Shown here piece after piece: positions 5,987 through 7,167 of a DNA stretch of 7,167 nucleotides. The position numbers were made by a program, and so were the translations under genes. Source of the stretch: Synergistaceae bacterium. GTDB lineage: Bacteria; Synergistota; Synergistia; Synergistales; Aminobacteriaceae. Position 1 is the first letter of the stretch; the number at the start of each line of letters is the position of its first letter. Under the pieces are notes generated by a model. The model did no database searches, was not told where the DNA came from, and worked only from the letters and a program-made list of their open reading frames with translations. Where the stretch lies: NCBI GenBank assembly GCA_017446645.1, contig JAFSQO010000358.1, positions 1 to 7,167 of the forward strand, read 5' to 3'.

Positions 5987-7167
5987 TTATATCAGATCGT
6001 AAAACCTAAGTCTCTTCTCACATTCAGAGCGTCCCATAAGTTCAGCGACCTCGAAAATTCCAGGACTTACCTTCATCCCTGTTAATGCAAATCTCAAAGG
6101 CATCGCGTAGTCCTTCATCTTCGCGCCTTCCTGAGCAGCTATCCAGTTTCGTGCAGCCTGTTCGAGTTCGGGAGCCTTCCAGTCATGAGAAAGCAACTCT
6201 GCGAAAAACGGCTTCAGCTTCTCTTTATCAAGACCTTCAGCGTTCCAGCGTGCCTTCACCGGTTCAAACGATACGAAGTAATCAGAGAACTCCGCCATCT
6301 CTTTTGCTGTACGTCCGCGTCCTGCCATTAGAGTCAATGCTTCGGCGAGATACTTATCATCATGCTCACTCACTGGGAGTCCCGCCTCAATCCAGAAGGG
6401 CTTTACCATTGAGAGCCTTACTGCAGGGTCAAGGGCCTTTAAGTGCTCCTGATTGATGTAGTTGAGTTTGTCGAAGTCAAACACTGCTGCCTTACGTGTT
6501 ACCCTTGAAAGCTCGAACCATTCAGCAGCCTGGGGACGTGTGAAGATTTCTTTGTCATCGCCAGCCGACCAACCCAGTAAAGCCAGAAAGTTAAACATTG
6601 AGTCAGGCATGTAACCCATATCGCGATACTCGTAAATGCTTGTAGCTCCGTGACGTTTGCTTAATTTTTTCTTATCACGGCCAAGTATCATAGGCAAGTG
6701 CGCAAATTCCGGAACTTCCCAGCCTAACGCCCTGTAAATTAATATTTGCTTGGGGGTGTTGGATATATGATCTTCGCCCCTGATTACGTGGGTGATTCGC
6801 ATTAAGTGATCGTCAACTACAACAGCGTAATTATATGTAGGCATTCCGTCGCTCTTAATCAGAACTAAGTCCTTGAGCTTGTCCGAATCTTTTTCCCGTA
6901 AACCGTCACTCATTACGTCAATTTGTCCGTAGACTATATCTTTGAACGAAATATCATGCCCTGGTTCGACCCTGAAGATTATTGCCTCGCCGTCCCGATA
7001 AGCCTTGCCTTCGTCAACAAGTCTGTTTGCGTACTCACGGTAAATATCGAGCCTCTCTGATTGTCTGTAGGGTCCGTAATTACCGCCGATGTCAGGCCCT
7101 TCATCCCAGTCAAGGCCAAGCCATACCATGCCGGACATTATGGTCTGCTCGTATTCTTTCGTTGAGC
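5987..7167 (-). CDS. gltX: Glutamyl-tRNA synthetase (lacks its N-terminal start, beyond the right edge)
   Basis: This cytoplasmic class I enzyme charges tRNA-Glu with glutamate. The frame is open to the window edge, where it reads STKEYEQTIMSGMVWLGLDW, the normal sequence following the N-terminal HIGH half of the Rossmann fold; the HIGH motif itself and about 50 residues are outside. The internal Met at 7138 is not the start. Visible landmarks are DGMPTYNYAVVVDDHLM, HVIRGEDHISNTPKQIL and the KMSKS equivalent KLSKRHG (from 6667 down), followed by the helical anticodon-binding domain ending in RLRFYDLI. The segment between GKAY and FRVEPG is very short, so the roughly 40-residue insert that holds the Cys/His zinc site in E. 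coli-type enzymes appears absent. This makes the protein shorter than the usual 470-490 residues. It converges on the TIR operon with 69 bp between the two stop codons. If the genome has a second GltX, this copy could charge a different tRNA pool. Confidence 0.96.
   Translation of the reverse strand, partial: STKEYEQTIMSGMVWLGLDWDEGPDIGGNYGPYRQSERLDIYREYANRLVDEGKAYRDGEAIIFRVEPGHDISFKDIVYGQIDVMSDGLREKDSDKLKDLVLIKSDGMPTYNYAVVVDDHLMRITHVIRGEDHISNTPKQILIYRALGWEVPEFAHLPMILGRDKKKLSKRHGATSIYEYRDMGYMPDSMFNFLALLGWSAGDDKEIFTRPQAAEWFELSRVTRKAAVFDFDKLNYINQEHLKALDPAVRLSMVKPFWIEAGLPVSEHDDKYLAEALTLMAGRGRTAKEMAEFSDYFVSFEPVKARWNAEGLDKEKLKPFFAELLSHDWKAPELEQAARNWIAAQEGAKMKDYAMPLRFALTGMKVSPGIFEVAELMGRSECEKRLRFYDLI

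Noticed and set aside
7136..7138. Met codon at 7138 as the gltX start
   Set aside because: The frame stays open to the window edge and the upstream residues STKEYEQTI match the conserved GltX sequence, so the real start lies beyond the window.

Overview
This is a bacterial window with three rightward genes (442-5917) set between two leftward housekeeping genes, both cut by the window edges. On the left (1-331, minus) is the N-terminal part of a PfkB-family sugar kinase that reads as a fructokinase. On the right (5987-7167, minus) is the C-terminal bulk of a glutamyl-tRNA synthetase, followed by a hairpin terminator. No rRNA, tRNA, CRISPR array, insertion sequence or attachment site was seen. 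The taxon cannot be fixed from the sequence. Moderate base composition, strong GGAGG-type ribosome binding sites and the gene content suit an anaerobic gut or rumen bacterium (Bacillota or Synergistota are guesses only).

The three central genes look like one operon. A 110-bp AT-rich divergent region (332-441) carries a clear TATAAT inside a perfect 10-bp palindrome. The first gene (442-879) is a small YunG-like protein with a Cys/His/Asp arrangement like papain or transglutaminase folds. The second (872-2803) overlaps it by 8 bp. It encodes a membrane protein with about three transmembrane helices, two TrkA-N/RCK-like Rossmann domains and a C-terminal RyR (ryanodine-receptor repeat) domain. 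The third (2834-5917) starts 30 bp later. It encodes a 1027-residue protein with an N-terminal TIR domain, a single transmembrane helix, and an array of 21 consecutive Sel1-like repeats of exactly 36 residues with partial units at both ends.

The most interesting reading is that the last two genes form a membrane-based sensing and effector pair. The TIR domain keeps a candidate catalytic glutamate, so it could consume NAD+ or make a nucleotide signal. The TrkA-N and RyR domains of the partner are candidate nucleotide- or ligand-binding modules next to the membrane. The positive-inside rule puts the TIR domain in the cytoplasm and the roughly 800-residue Sel1 array outside, a receptor-like layout. 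A role in phage defence or another biological conflict is inference from domain content. Nothing in the window proves it.

The Sel1 array is also a 108-bp-period DNA tandem repeat with higher-order structure (shared 35- and 44-bp exact blocks, and a run of repeats ending in NGNHW). This suggests recent duplication or gene conversion and possible length variation between strains.
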